A stretch of DNA of 64,000 nt from Diphasiastrum complanatum (GCA_029204225.1 CM055109.1:34287098-34351097); one strand, 5' to 3'. Counted from the stretch's first letter, positions 43,835-55,407 are shown. Numbers and translations: made by a program. The notes: generated by a model from the letters alone, not told the origin.

Positions 43835-45130
43835 TATATTATGATCTCACATATTGAGCAGATCAAAGCGGCATTTAAAGAGGTCTCAGCACAGGTAGGC
43901 ACCATGGTTAAAGTTCAGCAGCTTAGCAAGATCAAGTAGCACCGAACATTGTGGGCAGATGTTCTCAAGAGCCCTGAAGGCAGGTCTGGCACTCCAACTT
44001 GTGTCATTTCAACCACTTTCACTAAGAGTCGATTGCGAGAGAAGGCTCTCAGCATTCGTATATGAGGCATCCCTAATTAACTTGATGCAATCAAGGGAGC
44101 TAAAACGTTTCTGAAAGAAAACTTTCAGCACCACAGCACAGGGCTGGACACAGCCTAGCAAATCAAAAAAGATACCAGCACTCTCGTCTTACGTTTCACG
44201 AGCATCAACGGGAAGTGCTATGACAATGACCTAAGCTGTGAGATACTATTATCTGTACGGACGAACACCCGACATTTTGTACAAGTTGAAGAACGCAAAA
44301 AGGCCCTCCAAGAAGCCAAAGCCACAGGGCAACGTCTTATCTACAAGGACGGTTGATACGTTTTGTTGAAAGCAAATCAACTTCTAATACTAGTGTAAAT
44401 TAGTAATAGATTTTGTGATAGAATCCGTGAGTCAAAGAGTCAACCCTCACCCATTTTAGAGTTAGGAGTACTATTGGGGTGAAGCAGGGTTGATCCCTCT
44501 CCCCCATACTTTTCGGTTTGTATATTGATGAGCTTGAGAAAGCCATCAACCAGGATGGTGGTATTGGATGCCGGCTTAGTAATATACTCATTTCCGATTT
44601 TCATGTTGATCAAGGTTACAAGCTGATTCGAATCAGCCGATTCGAATCGGGCGATTCGAATCGATTCAAACTGATTCAAACTGGCTAGCTCGGTTTAAAT
44701 CGGGAAAAGGTTCGAACATTTTTTTAAATTGATTCTAAATTTGAACCTCGATTCCAGCATGCCGATTCTCTGAAAATCTGAAATCTCCCCCCCTATTATT
44801 TCTGCTTCTTGTGAGATTTGAAAGAGATTAGGGGTTTTTTCAAATCATTTGGTAGGAGCATAATACAAGGTTCTAGTCTTTTGTTTAACGATTCAAATAA
44901 GATAGAGATAACAAAAAAACACTGTGATACATTCTTGATTAGATCCAAGGCTGCCAGAAGCCATGAGGGCCAAAAATGCAGCAGAACCGGTTCGAACTGG
45001 TTCCCGGTTCAAACCGGTACCTAACGATTCGGTGGTTCGAACCGCGGTTCGCGGTTCGATGCAACCTTGATGCTGATGATGTGGCATTGTTTTCTTCTTC
45101 TAGTGAGGGGTTGCAGAGGCATTTGCATTG
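43835..45130 (+). pseudogene. LINE relic: ORF1 fragment plus RT fragment
   Basis: The ORF1-like part (to about 44360) reads WADVLKSPEGRSG, SRLREKALSIRI, LDAIKGAKTFLKENFQ and VEERKKALQEAKATGQRLIY with stops in between. Its paralogue lies inverted at 48370-48960. The RT part reads TIGVKQG, a stop in place of the usual Asp-Pro, SLSPILFGLYIDELEKAINQ and GCRLSNILISDF (44462-44605), then resumes at 45072 with ADDVALFSSSSEGLQRHLH. The two halves of the RT are split by a MITE-like insert. Most of ORF2 is deleted. Family assignment of the RT is firm; the ORF1 label is weaker. Confidence 0.72.
44611..45069. mobile_element. MITE-like DNA element inside the LINE RT
   Basis: 459 bp with terminal inverted repeats CAAGGTTACA / TGCAACCTTG (9 of 10), flanked by AT on both sides (TSD of 2 bp, or TIR of 12 bp without TSD). 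Removing it brings the LINE RT reading frame back together at the catalytic ADDV block, so the boundaries are well supported. Subterminal regions are rich in palindromic GATTCGAATC and GGTTCGAACC motifs. No coding capacity. Superfamily not determined. Confidence 0.8.
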
Positions 45131-45225
45131 ATACTACATGCACATCCACATTTGCTCAGCATCCAATGTGTTTTTCTTTTTTTTTTTTTTGGGGGGGGGA
45201 GGGTGGTTGAGGATTGCACTAGCTA

Positions 45226-46333
45226 GGGACATGGCTAGTGTTAGTGTGGTTGGCCCTTCTATAGTGGCAGGGCTATCAAAGGGCAGCAAGACCCACAAGC
45301 GCCCTACGAGTAGGGATTTGTATGTCCACCATTACCAGCAGGAAAACAAGGATAAAGTTGTCGTTGCTATCAAGAGATGTTTCTATACAGGTGACCTCCC
45401 GTTACCCCTAGCAAAGGCCCCTGAGTGGAAGGATTGGTTTTGAGTGGGAGGGGCCTAGCATCGAGCAATTGAGGACCAAGGAGTTGATTGTTTACAAAGA
45501 CTCCATGAAGAAAAAGCTAGACCTCGTTAAAAAGCCCTAGGAGAGGTTGGAATGCACCATCATATCAAAACGTTGGAGCGATGCCTGAAAGCGCCATATT
45601 ATTAATATTTTGATGTCTTGTTGCATAGGCCCGATGTTTCTGAGAGCCATTGACCAATGTTTCGGGTCCGGTTTTGGAATGTGTTGTGGATTGGTTTTGA
45701 ATTGCCCTTGAAATGGGAAAACATTTTGTTTTTTCTATTCTGACACCTTCAATTATGGCAAACACAAGTGTTATATGTAGTATTTAAGGGCATAATGCAC
45801 CTTTTTACAATGTGCGATGTAGACAATAATCAACTGCATCCCGTTTGAAAGTTAAACGTAGAACTTAGTACTTGGAAGTTAGGTTTCTAGAAGAGAGATA
45901 TTAGAAAGTCCAACGAAGTGCACTGTGTTAACAACTGGATTCACCCTAACAAGTCGTTTGGTAAAGAATCAAGATTCAGAACATAGACTTAGTATGAAGG
46001 AAAAATGGGAAGAAATCAAAAAAATCAAAGAAATCTCTCAAGATGAGCAAACACTGACCCCACGTATTGGCAAGGTTGATCTAAGTGTGTAATGGTGACT
46101 GTAAAAAATGTTGCAAATAGAAAAGTGCATGACAAGGCAAAATAGGGCTCAAACATTTTTTCGTTCGTTGTACTATAGAATATGCTCTAGAGATGTATAT
46201 TCTTTAGTGTATACTAAAATTAGTTCTAAATGTATATCTTTTATGACCCCCTATAATCTCAAAAAGGACAATAATATAATAAATTCAAATCCCTCTCGAT
46301 ATCATCGATAACATATTTTTGGCATGCACACAC

Positions 46334-46366
<33 letters not shown>

Positions 46367-47420
46367 AAGCAATTAAGTTGTGTGCACCATCATAGTAATC
46401 TCCTTGCTTGCTACAAGCCCCTTTTGTTAATCTTACACAAGCCTATTTACAAATTGTTTTGCAATAAATTCTTTGAACTAGCAATGTGCGATTTGCATGT
46501 GCCATGCAAATTGACTTCTATCTGAAACTCAAGAGTCGAGTGTCATAAATTTTACTAGCTTGTGCAATGATCAATGTCAAATTGTCAATCACTGTTGTGT
46601 TGCAATACACGTGCAGGTTGCAACAAATAGTACCAAGATCACCATTGTAATCATGGTTTTACATGACAATGGGTAAACGTGGTGGCACAATCTTAAATAC
46701 AGGCCTCAAACGCCAATGACATGAATGAATTTCAAAAGGCTTATACCTTTTTTTTCCAATCCTAGATTATTTTAAGCATTATCGCTAATTAGCAACTTTG
46801 CATATGCGAACTAAGCCCTTGGGTGTCTTTTTACAAAAAAAAAATAGAAGTCACACCTTGCTTTGTCAATCGCATGGACCCAACTCTTTCTAGATTGCAT
46901 CTTATTTTGGGTCTACCCGAAGAATACCAATGGAAGTAGGAATCAACCATAGTCCCTAAAGGTTGCCATGCATTTTGCAAAAAAAATTCACGATACCCAT
47001 GTTGTACCCCATAGATTAGCAACTAGGTAATAAGCCCAATTTCAAAGTCAAAAAATCTTTGGGCACCTTTGAAGAGGGTCGTGAATGAGACCCAACCCTA
47101 TCATTTTTGGACTTGTGATGCACATTGCCCAGATCTCATGTTCAAGGACCGCAAAATAGATATGGACAAAGGAGGTGGTGGACACGGAAATCTTTGGTCA
47201 GGTTGGTCACCAAGAAACCGAAGGTCCTTTCTATCTATAGGGCCCATTCCACCTTTGAGATTCTCAAGCCTGCCCCCACCAGGTTTGCATACAGTCTCTA
47301 TCTACACAATTCTATGACTTACTCATAGAGAGGGCTCCACTATGGGCCTTATATATGAGTTCATAAATAAGTTGGGTGAGTAGTTGCACACATGGATGAT
47401 TATTAGTGTTGAAAGGAATG
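45226..47420 (+). pseudogene. hAT-type transposase (DUF659 region) relic
   Basis: Two blocks in order. At 45290-45650: AIKRCFYTGDLPLPLAKAPE, then (after a frame change) GPSIEQLRTKELIVYKDSMK, a stop, CTIISKRWSDA and INILMSCCIGPMFLRAID. At 47060-47330: YHFWTCDAHCPDLMFKDRK, then in another frame VTKKPKVLSIYRAHSTFEIL and KPAPTRFAYSLYLHNSM. These match the order of the DUF659 domain in plant hAT transposases (CxxxxDGWTD-like, FLxSxD, CxAHxxNLxxKD, LKPAxTRF). About 1.3 kb of unrelated DNA separates the blocks. Dead; no TIRs or 8-bp duplication found. Confidence 0.68.
46336..46364. repeat. (TG)n microsatellite
   Basis: Fourteen TG units inside the hAT relic spacer. Confidence 0.95.
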
Positions 47421-48369
47421 CTCATTGCCCACTACCAATTGTCATAGCCAGATTGACTAGAAAGTACCAAGGTCATGACTATACTGGGAACGCATTCTCA
47501 CTGCTTCGGGAGCGTTCGTTGGCATTCCCCTTGTTCCACTGCCCAGTTTCTTGTTTTGCTGAGAACACGTTCCCAAGGGGTGGGAACATGTTCCCTAATA
47601 ACTATGTTTCCAATTGTAGCCAAGTTGGAGCATGACCTCCTAGTGTACAGGAATGAGGCCTTGAATTTTGGATATAGTGGCAATTTGTAGGTCAAGAATG
47701 TGTGCATCTTGATTGCTTTCCTTACTCACAATATTTTGTGTACACGACAGCAGAAATCCAATCTCCTCTAGAGTTCACTTGCTTTTGTAATTTATATACG
47801 CTCTCGATGCCGATTACATACGGAGATCATGTAAGATTCATGTGCAGTGGATGAGGAATATACATCTTGCGAATTCAACAGGGTGGATGGCCTAGGTGTG
47901 GGTGTGGTGGCAGCTGGTGACAATGGAATAGAGGCAGGTGAAGGTACAAGTGACGGAAGGGGTGAGAGTGGTGGAAATTCTAGCGGAGAGGAAACAGGAG
48001 GGGAGAGAAAGAGAAGGTAGAAGTAGCAGTAGAAGCAGAGGTAGAAGAAGTGGGAAAAGAAGAAGAAGAAGAAGAAGAAGAAGAAAAAGAAAAAGATTAA
48101 GAAAGGGGTGATGGAGTAGGGAGCAATGCTGCCTGCACACCATGCAGCATCGCTGCATTTTGTAGGACAGGCAGCGCTGCCTGTGGAGCAATGGCAGGCA
48201 GTGCCTACGTGCACTCCTCCTACTTTGGTGATTACTAAAACAAAGAAATAACTGCTAAGAAGAGAGAGAGAGTTACAAGCCAGGATTATATGGTACTGAG
48301 ACCATTTACATATTGAACTGGACAACTCTTGATTTCTATAACTCTGCTCTAACTCAATCAAATCTACTC
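47421..48369. other. Intronic DNA with purine-rich low-complexity tracts
   Basis: Contains purine-rich AG/GAAG tracts at 47985-48105, including (GAA)n at 48057-48090, and GGCAGTGCTGCC/GCAGCGCTGCCTG motifs nearby. A long minus-strand open frame (48487-47792) runs through these tracts and is low-complexity except for its first ~50 residues, which belong to the LINE ORF1 relic. Confidence 0.5.
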
Positions 48370-48952
48370 TCTCAATATTAGCTTTTTGCTTGGTCTCAAC
48401 AAAATAAATGTTACTATCTTTGTAGATCTTGCGTCTACCTGTCTCCTTTGCTTCCTGAAGGGCTTTTTTGCGTTCCAGAACTTGCACACAAGTAAGATCA
48501 TCATCTAGAAAGAGCTTAGTGTCCTTGAGTTTAGATCGGCGTCATAGCACATCTCACCTGGACTTCAGTGAAGTGAAGCATAAGATGAGAGTATTAACAT
48601 GCATTTTGTGCGCCAAGCTGTGTCCAACCCTTTGATATTGTCCTGGAAGTTTTTGTCCATAAACTTTTTGGCTTCTCTGAGAGCATCCTGGGAGTCAAGG
48701 ATGCCTCTAACACGAACATTGAGAGCCTTTTGCTCACGCAACCGGCTCTCGGTGAAGCACTAGATTGACATGGGCATTTAAGGACGTCTGCCCATGAAAC
48801 CTCCTTGTGCTGCTGTTCTTCGCTTTCCTGGACTGTTCGTGTTGGTATTCTGTCTTTAGCCTCTGTGACCTCTTTCTTAACATCTGCTATGGAGGATTTG
48901 AGTTGTAGAATACGTGAAAGCAGCTGCTGGATAGTTGCTTGTTGAGCATCAA

Positions 48953-48960
<8 letters not shown>
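48370..48960 (-). pseudogene. LINE ORF1-like relic, inverted second copy
   Basis: The minus strand reads EVSWADVLKCP, RLREQKALNVRVRGILDSQD, ALREAKKFMDKNFQDNIKGL, DTAWRTK and LERKKALQEAKETGRRKIYK in order, across frameshifts. It is clearly paralogous to 43835-44360 in the opposite orientation 4 kb away. No RT is attached. Confidence 0.62.

Positions 48961-49006
<46 letters not shown>
48960..49006. repeat. (GA)n microsatellite just upstream of clpX exon 2
   Basis: About 23 GA units ending 40 bp before the exon 2 acceptor. On the sense strand this is purine-rich; the functional polypyrimidine tract is the short TTTCATTCTCTTAATTTGGCAG after it. Confidence 0.95.
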
Positions 49007-49008
<2 letters not shown>

Positions 49009-49046
49009 TTTTGTTACGACACAATTTCATTCTCTTAATTTGGCAG

Positions 49047-49126
49047 ATATTATCAGTGGGTGTTTACAATCACTACAAGCGGATCTATTTTGAGTCCTTG
49101 CGTAAAGGCAGTTACAAGCCCGAAGG
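49047..49126 (+). CDS. clpX: clpX exon 2
   Basis: ILSVGVYNHYKRIYFESLRK then GSYKPEG, the conserved helix after the AKK of exon 1. The first residue is Ile (ATA) where Val is usual. Acceptor GGCAG|ATATTA, donor GAAGG|GTAGGC; 80 nt, leaves two bases for the next codon. Confidence 0.92.
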
Positions 49127-49228
49127 GTAGGCATGTTGGTTGTTTTTGTTTATGCATGAAAGGTTTGAAGTTTAGTAGCCATATGCAAATGCAAGACTCT
49201 CATTCAAGTGCTTTCTTGTGCCTTGTAG

Positions 49229-49332
49229 GCTGAATGGTTTTCCCGGAGGCCTAACAGATGACGAAACTGATGACGAAGATGTTGTGGAATTAGAGAAGAG
49301 TAATGTCCTTCTTATGGGTCCTACAGGGTCTG
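49229..49332 (+). CDS. clpX: clpX exon 3 (Walker A, 5' part)
   Basis: Reads LNGFPGGLTDDETDDEDVVE then LEKSNVLLMGPTGSG. Acceptor CTTGTAG|GCTGAA, donor TCTG|GTATGT. The Walker A motif GPTGSGKT (residues 396-403) is split between exons 3 and 4. Intron 2 is only 102 bp. The Asp/Glu-rich loop is typical of eukaryotic ClpX. Confidence 0.94.
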
Positions 49333-49539
49333 GTATGTGCCTCATGTATGTTTTTTGTCCTCCAAGTAGATTGTTAATTAGCGTTGTTGTTTTGATGAAA
49401 GTGGTTGTTTATACTCTAAACAATATTCAACTGGCTTCTCTTTCAGTATGGTCAGGATGTTGATTGCCAAAATGTTGATAACATCCTTGGTTCTCAAGCA
49501 AATTTCATAAAACTCATATTATGTCTTTACATTGGACAG

Positions 49540-49619
49540 GGAAGACGCTTCTTGCAAAGACTCTAGCCAAGTTTGTTAATGTCCCCTTTGTGATTGCAGA
49601 TGCAACAACACTAACACAG
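49540..49619 (+). CDS. clpX: clpX exon 4 (Walker A, 3' part)
   Basis: [20 protein letters not shown] then DATTLTQ. Acceptor GGACAG|GGAAG, donor CACAG|GTAAAA. Intron 3 is 207 bp. Confidence 0.95.
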
Positions 49620-50871
49620 GTAAAAGTTATTGGCATACATGATCAAAAATTGGAAAAGTCGATCCTTGTATTTGACTGTAATGATTTCTTGTTTCATTCA
49701 GATAGCTCCATGACTGACGTTGTATCCAAGATGGTTAGACAGGCTGGTTTTGCTTCATGGAGGCTTGTCAACATAGTCTTATTTATCCTAGATCTGTATT
49801 GTTCAAGCCTTGAAGTTTAACAACTTTCTGCTGAAAACTTATACACAAAGGAAGAACTCAATCAATGCTACTTTATAATTTTGACTCCATGCACTACATT
49901 AAGAAGGTTTGAGATGCCTACAGCTCGTTGCATTTCCATCTTAATCTGCTTCAAAACAGAATTCAAGATGTGAAGATCGTAAAGTTGATGACACTAGGAG
50001 TTTATGTTTTATAATTGTATATTCTTTGGGTGATTCTTTATCTCATAGAAATTTTGTATTTTTCATGGGTAAATATGTGTAGCTTGTTGAGCAAGCCTTT
50101 ATGGTTTTATTAATGAGGATGATTTTATGCAAAGATTGCTTTCATCTAGTACTTTTTACCATCTTCTTATAAAGCTTAGTTAGGCTGTATACAACTTTTC
50201 TGTTTTGTATCTTCATAATTTGTGTAGTTTTTTTGGTATACCCTTTCCCAGCCCTGAAATAGTGCCGATCTGCATGGGAAAAACTGCTCTCCACATTGAA
50301 ATTTTCTCCAAATGAAGTGGAAATCTCATCGATTCTCCACACTAGTCTGCATGGACTATGGTTTGTGCGGGCTTATCTGACCACACCATAGGCTGGAGGC
50401 ATGTTCTTGTAGTCCATTGTCAAACCTATGCCCGTCTTCTGGTCCTATTCATGGATTGATCCGGCTGTCATGAAATTCTTTCCAAACGTGAACGTTGGCT
50501 GCCTTCAATTCTTTAGACTCGTTTTCTTCCGGCTGTCTTCTACAGCCCTTCATTGCTAAGATCTAGCACATTCTATGTAACTTGTCAATGTGCTTTCAAT
50601 CGCATTTAGCGGCTTTTTTTTGCAACTTGTTTTGACAAGTTTTGTGTCAATATATCAGCGCTACTCCCAAAAGTCACTAAACTCCTTTGATCGTTGGGCT
50701 GTTTCTGCTACTACTATTTGGGCTTCAGCCTTCCAACAACTGTCAATGGCCTTGCTTTTTGTGGTCCTTCTCAGCGCTATTTAGGCATGTTGGAAGACTG
50801 TTCGCCTTAGATTTTCTCCTACATTGGATCGTGTCTAATTGCCACTCTTTCCCACTATTTCTCTCCCGGGG

Positions 50872-51200
50872 GATAACTTAATACCAATATGTTAGAAATG
50901 AGAGAGCATACCTACTGGTTCTACCATTCTATGCATCAGAACTAGTGCTTAAAAGAGAGGAGGGCAAGAGAGAAAGAGATGTGCTTAACTTCTATTACAA
51001 TTTCCACTCTCTCATAATGAAAACGAAGACATGAAAGAGATAACTTAATACCAATATGTTAGAAATGAGAGAGCATACCTACTGGTTCTACCATTCTATG
51101 CATCAGAACTAGTGCTTAAAAGAGAGGAGGGCAAGAGAGAAAGAGATGTGCTTAACTTCCTTTACAATTTCCACTCTCCTCATAATGAAAACGAAGGCAT
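50872..51200. repeat. Tandem duplication, two units of about 165 bp
   Basis: GATAACTTAATACCAATATG starts at 50872 and again at 51039; both units run through CATACCTACTGGTTCTACCA to ATAATGAAAACGAAGRCAT with very few differences. Recent local duplication. Confidence 0.92.
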
Positions 51201-52154
51201 ACAAAATTGATAAGGTGGCATACATGCACCCCACTCTTTAGGTCCTGCAGACCGCCAAACATTTATTAACTTGCTTGTACCATTATTATTTAAAATTCAC
51301 ACGTCCAAGTATTTAACCAAACATATCACATGTCAACTTGAGTCTTGAAGGTCTCATAGGGTCTATCAACTAGAATTCATAAGCTTAATGCTACTTATTC
51401 CAGTGCCATGTTGCAGTTTATGTTGTCTTCCCTTATGGAGTTCCAGCGATGCATTCAGATTCGTTTGTAGCTGTTTCATTATGGCTGTGTATTCTCTTCT
51501 GTCCTCTTTATATTGACACTGTAGACAATGTCTTTTTGAGAAGCGGAATATTCACAATGTGAATGACACTTGACGAAGAGCCGTACTTTCAAGGCAATAC
51601 GCTCATGTATGCACAAAGCAAACTTACGTGATTAATGGGAAATAACAATTATGATAAAGAAAATTTCTTAACTATAAATCAAATCATCCTGCAACTTACT
51701 TTCTTCTCCTTGAAGTTATGAGTTTGACTCCAATCTACCACACAAATGAGGACATACAAAAGGAAAAGAATAAATAACTAAATCGTCATCACATTGGCAC
51801 CACATAGAGGGGTGAATGAAGATGGGGGACCTCCCTGTTAGGGACCTTTCATAGATGCAATTGATCATTGACCAAATCAGTCATGTTATGCCTTCGACAA
51901 GGATCTTAGTTCCTTGTAAGCTTTCTTTACATAATACACGAGCTAGCACGGGAGAAATCCTTGTACATGCAAAGAATTATTCCCAACATGCAATGGACTT
52001 TTGGATGGACAGGCTGAGGGTGGAGAGGATGCGGGGCGGGGGGGGGGGGTTTAAGGAGGGCGAGATGAGCGACATTTGAGGAGAGGGAGGCAGTTGAGAA
52101 GGGAGGAGATGCAAGAGAGGACTCAAGACAGGAAAGCCTGAGGAGGGAGGAAAG

Positions 52155-53235
52155 AAAGAAAGAAAGCTTTTTTAATGTCTTTTCCCGGCCAAAAGGCATG
52201 TAAGACTAGTAAAAGTACATGTCAAGTGTGAGGTAATAGTGGGAGAGTGTGAAACGTTTCCTTAACAAAAAAGAAAAGCATGTGTACTACAACTGCAAAG
52301 ATAGAGTATGCCTAATGCAAGAGAGTCCGGCTGCCAATATGATAATGGTATATGTCATTGTCATCAAATACTGCTGCTTTCAAAGAAAGATGTGATGTGG
52401 ATAACGCCTGGAGATGGTCTTGATAAATGCTGACGACGTCGCCAAGGAGGTCGTATTGAGTAGTGGCACTGCAGACAATATGAGTATGTGTAGTACGCCA
52501 TCTCTGGTCTCTATGTTGGTAAATGTCACTGTCGTCGCCGCTGTCATCAGAGCCAAGGTCCGTCCGCGATCTCCTGCGGGAGAAAAACGATGTGATCTAG
52601 AGCTGTGTATAAAGATGAGCAGGTGGCTGGCGTAGGTCCTGTCGTAGTAAAAACATCTCTTTGATCACATGGGTAATGCATCGTGGAACATCATATGCTA
52701 TAAGGAACTACAATGTGACCGGAGCATCTCAGAAGAGGCAATGGTATCTAGAGAAAAGCTCGGTTGATTTGGAAGGAGTGTATGGGATGGGTGCTGTAGA
52801 TGGAGGTACTGTAGTTTTTTGGAAGATAGGAGTAGGGAGGAGGGCAGTAGGAATGGACAGATCAGAAGAAGAAGAAGAAGAAGCTGAGTTCAGAGAAGAA
52901 GAAGAAGCTGAGGAAGGAAGAGAAGACGAGGAGGGGGGAAGAGAGGGGTTGGAGGGTGGGATGGATCGGGGGTTCACGATGCTGCTGCCGGCATGGCAGG
53001 CAGTGCTGCCCTAGATTCAAGCGTGGCAGGGGGTTTTGTCTGAGGTGGCAGGGCTAGCAGCCAGCGTGGCAGGGGGAGGGGATGACCCGGTGGTGGCCGC
53101 CTGCTAGCTAGGGCTGCAGCAACGTGGCAGCATGCCACGAGAGAGAGGGAGGGGGGAAGAGAGGGGTTGGAGGTGGGAGAGAGAGAGAGAGCTTGTTTAA
53201 TGTCTTTTCCATGCCAAAAGGCATATAAGCTGGGG
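52155..53235. repeat. Segment bounded by short direct repeats
   Basis: TTTAATGTCTTTTCC followed by GCCAAAAGGCATRTAAG occurs at 52171-52204 and again at 53194-53227, each preceded by an A/G-rich run. The two repeats bracket about 1 kb. Could be remnants of very short LTRs (TRIM-like) or a duplicated filler. Confidence 0.4.
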
Positions 53236-53849
53236 AAGTAAATGTCACGTATGTTTCACATGTTGATGATTGAGAGAGATATGATGGAGTCTGATCAGAG
53301 TTAGATACAGATCAGGAGCCTGCACAGAATTTCACCCTTCATGTCAGAGATGCCAAAGGTCCTAGCAGACCAGGAACACATGGTAGATTATGAGGAATCT
53401 AGGCACGTTGTATTTATGTCCACAGGATGTGCTAGTGATAAAGTATGGCACCTACATTGACAGGGACCATGCCGTCTTTTTTCAGCATTTCTAGTTTCAT
53501 TCTGGGTCGTGGTGCAGGCTGAAATTGTTCAGAATATCGGGAGCATGTTCTCCAGAACCTTTTTTTTCACAGGGGTTGGGTTGGGGCTCTAAAAGACACT
53601 ATCTCGGGTGAAAGTTGGCTTAAAAAAACTGTATTGTAGCTGTGAATGAAGTAAATGCAATACATGTAGTCAAATCTGTATTTTTGTTCCTATCAAAAAC
53701 TTCTGTTTCTTGGCAGTTGTGAAAAGGCAACATTTTTCACAATATCCTTTCAAAAGAACTGATCAAGTGTAAAAAATATCGTTTGGGTTAGACCTATAAA
53801 GCTCCCTCTTCCTTGTCTCTGGTATTAATTGCTGAACCCTGTGTTGCAG

Positions 53850-53900
53850 GCAGGCTATGTAGGAGAGGATGTCGAATCAATTTTATATAAGCTTTTAATG
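53850..53900 (+). CDS. clpX: clpX exon 5 (pore-1 loop)
   Basis: AGYVGEDVESILYKLLM, 17 codons, with the substrate-gripping GYVG pore loop (residues 429-432). Acceptor TTGCAG|GCAGGC, donor AATG|GTAAAG. Confidence 0.95.
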
Positions 53901-54099
53901 GTAAAGCTGCATTTCACATATTTCAGCAGTTCTCTTAAGTTTATTTTGGTAGTCATGGAAGTTGTTGGTTTGACTTCAATGGAACTTTTGAAGCAAAACT
54001 GTTGAGACTCTATTGTTGTGGCTTTCAGTTCTAGAATTGTTTCTATTTATCTAGCTAAATTTTGTTACTTTGTCTTGCATGCTTATGGGGCTGGATTAG

Positions 54100-54174
54100 G
54101 CTGCTGAGTTCAATGTCCCCGCAGCACAACAGGGCATTGTGTATATTGATGAAGTTGACAAGATAACAAAAAAG
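54100..54174 (+). CDS. clpX: clpX exon 6 (Walker B)
   Basis: AAEFNVPAAQQGIVYIDEVD then KITKK, with the Walker B IDE (Asp461, Glu462) that coordinates Mg and activates water for ATP hydrolysis. Acceptor GATTAG|GCTGCT, donor AAAAAG|GTAAAC; intron 5 is 199 bp. Confidence 0.95.
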
Positions 54175-55407
54175 GTAAACTATTACCTTGAAGGTTGCTT
54201 GAAGTTGAAAGCTCATGCACTTTGGGGATAATGTTGCAGATTATTCTCTGGTACAGATTTCTGTTTTATTCATAGCTTGAAGATATGACAGATGTTGAGA
54301 ATCTTCTTTGATAGACTTATCAAGTACTTTATAATTGTAATTCTGGGTAACAATTATTTGTTAAGTGAGTCATTGATGTGTAAGAGAGTTTTTATCCTTG
54401 GTTAGTCTTGCAGTGTTTCCTTTTTGGGTTCTTGATATGATCACATTTCTTTGGTTTTATTGAAAAAATAGGATGAATGGAAAATTATCCTCTGTAGGGG
54501 CCTCCTGCTGTAATGTTTTGATTGAATTTCCTGTATAATGATAATGGGACGAATGATGGTCTAACTTATGAAGACCAAACTGGACTTGATTGGTTTGTCT
54601 CTGTTATTTATATATTCACTCTTAGGTAGATCAGTTAAGACAGCACACTTTGTCTCTTCTTCCATACCAGGATACTTCCAGAAATTTTGACCATATGATG
54701 TGAAAAGTTTGATTTCAAAGCTACAAGGAGATGTGATTGGGAACAGAGAGAGGTCGTGACTATGGAAGTAGGGACCTAATGTCCTCATACGCTTTGCAGC
54801 AACATGATCAAACTCTGATAAAAAACGGTCTTGCAAATCATTGACCATTAGTCCAAAGAAGGTGCCGAGCCTAGTTTAGCAATGTTATGACTATTTTAAT
54901 TAACAAACGATTTTTCCTTAACTAAGCAAACTTTACCCAAATCCATAAAGAATCAAGATCCACGTTCCTTCATGAATAATTTGCTTCATTTCTTCCAGGA
55001 AAGCATCCCTACCTGGCCAGCTACGGACTAGTACTCCTACATGCCACTGCTGCTGCCTTCTGCTAATAGCTTCCTCGATGGCTTTCCACAATTTTTTTTC
55101 TCCTATTTTTTATTTCAGTGTTGCATGATAAAGAGAAGGAACCCATGGACATTTTATAAGATCTGTTCAGCTTTTAGGCATACACAATGTCTACTTGCAA
55201 GTTTTCTTCAGTTTCTTAACTGTGTTTCATTCTGTTGAGGCTCCTTGCATTTTTTAAGTGTTTGAAAAGATTGTGCAATTCATTTATGGACTTTCCATAA
55301 ATTTCCTCATTTTAGTACAAAAGAGTGTAGTGTACGCACGTGTCTGTATGCACTTGCATCATGCCAGAGCTTGTAGGACTAAAATGTCTTTAACAATGAT
55401 TATGCAG
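54175..55407 (+). other. clpX intron 6 (1,233 bp)
   Basis: GTAAAC to ATGCAG, phase 0. No repeat or gene recognised; open frames at 54561-54848 (minus) and 55258-55500 (plus, overlapping exon 7) are not independent genes. Confidence 0.85.

Larger units (their letters stand above)
31286..49046 (+). other. clpX intron 1 (17,761 bp) loaded with transposable elements
   Basis: Bounded by donor GTTAGT at 31286 and acceptor TTTGGCAG ending at 49046, phase 0. Content in order: dispersed repeat (31983-32560), nested Ty3/gypsy elements (32881-43456), LINE relic with MITE insertion (43835-45130), hAT relic (45226-47420), purine-rich tracts (47880-48290), inverted LINE ORF1 relic (48370-48960) and a (GA)n run. 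31286-31980 holds nothing recognised. Confidence 0.88.
49620..53849 (+). other. clpX intron 4 (4,230 bp)
   Basis: GTAAAA to TTGCAG, phase 0. Contains a 167-bp tandem duplication (50872-51200), a purine-rich block and two short direct repeats at 52155-52215 and 53175-53235. No transposon protein is recognisable. A GC-richer stretch at 52400-53130 is low-complexity (GAAGAA, GGGGGA) with GGCAGGCAGTGCTGCC motifs like those near 48130. Confidence 0.85.

Noticed and set aside
44630-44700. tRNA-like GATTCGAATC T-loop motifs
   Set aside because: They are repeated palindromes within the MITE-like element; no cloverleaf or acceptor stem can be drawn.
47792-48487. 231-codon minus-strand open frame
   Set aside because: Only its first ~50 residues are protein-like (LINE ORF1 relic); the rest is Ser/Pro/Phe low complexity from purine-rich repeats.
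52661-53014. 117-codon Glu-rich open frame in clpX intron 4
   Set aside because: The acidic run comes from GAA repeats and the frame lies wholly within an intron.
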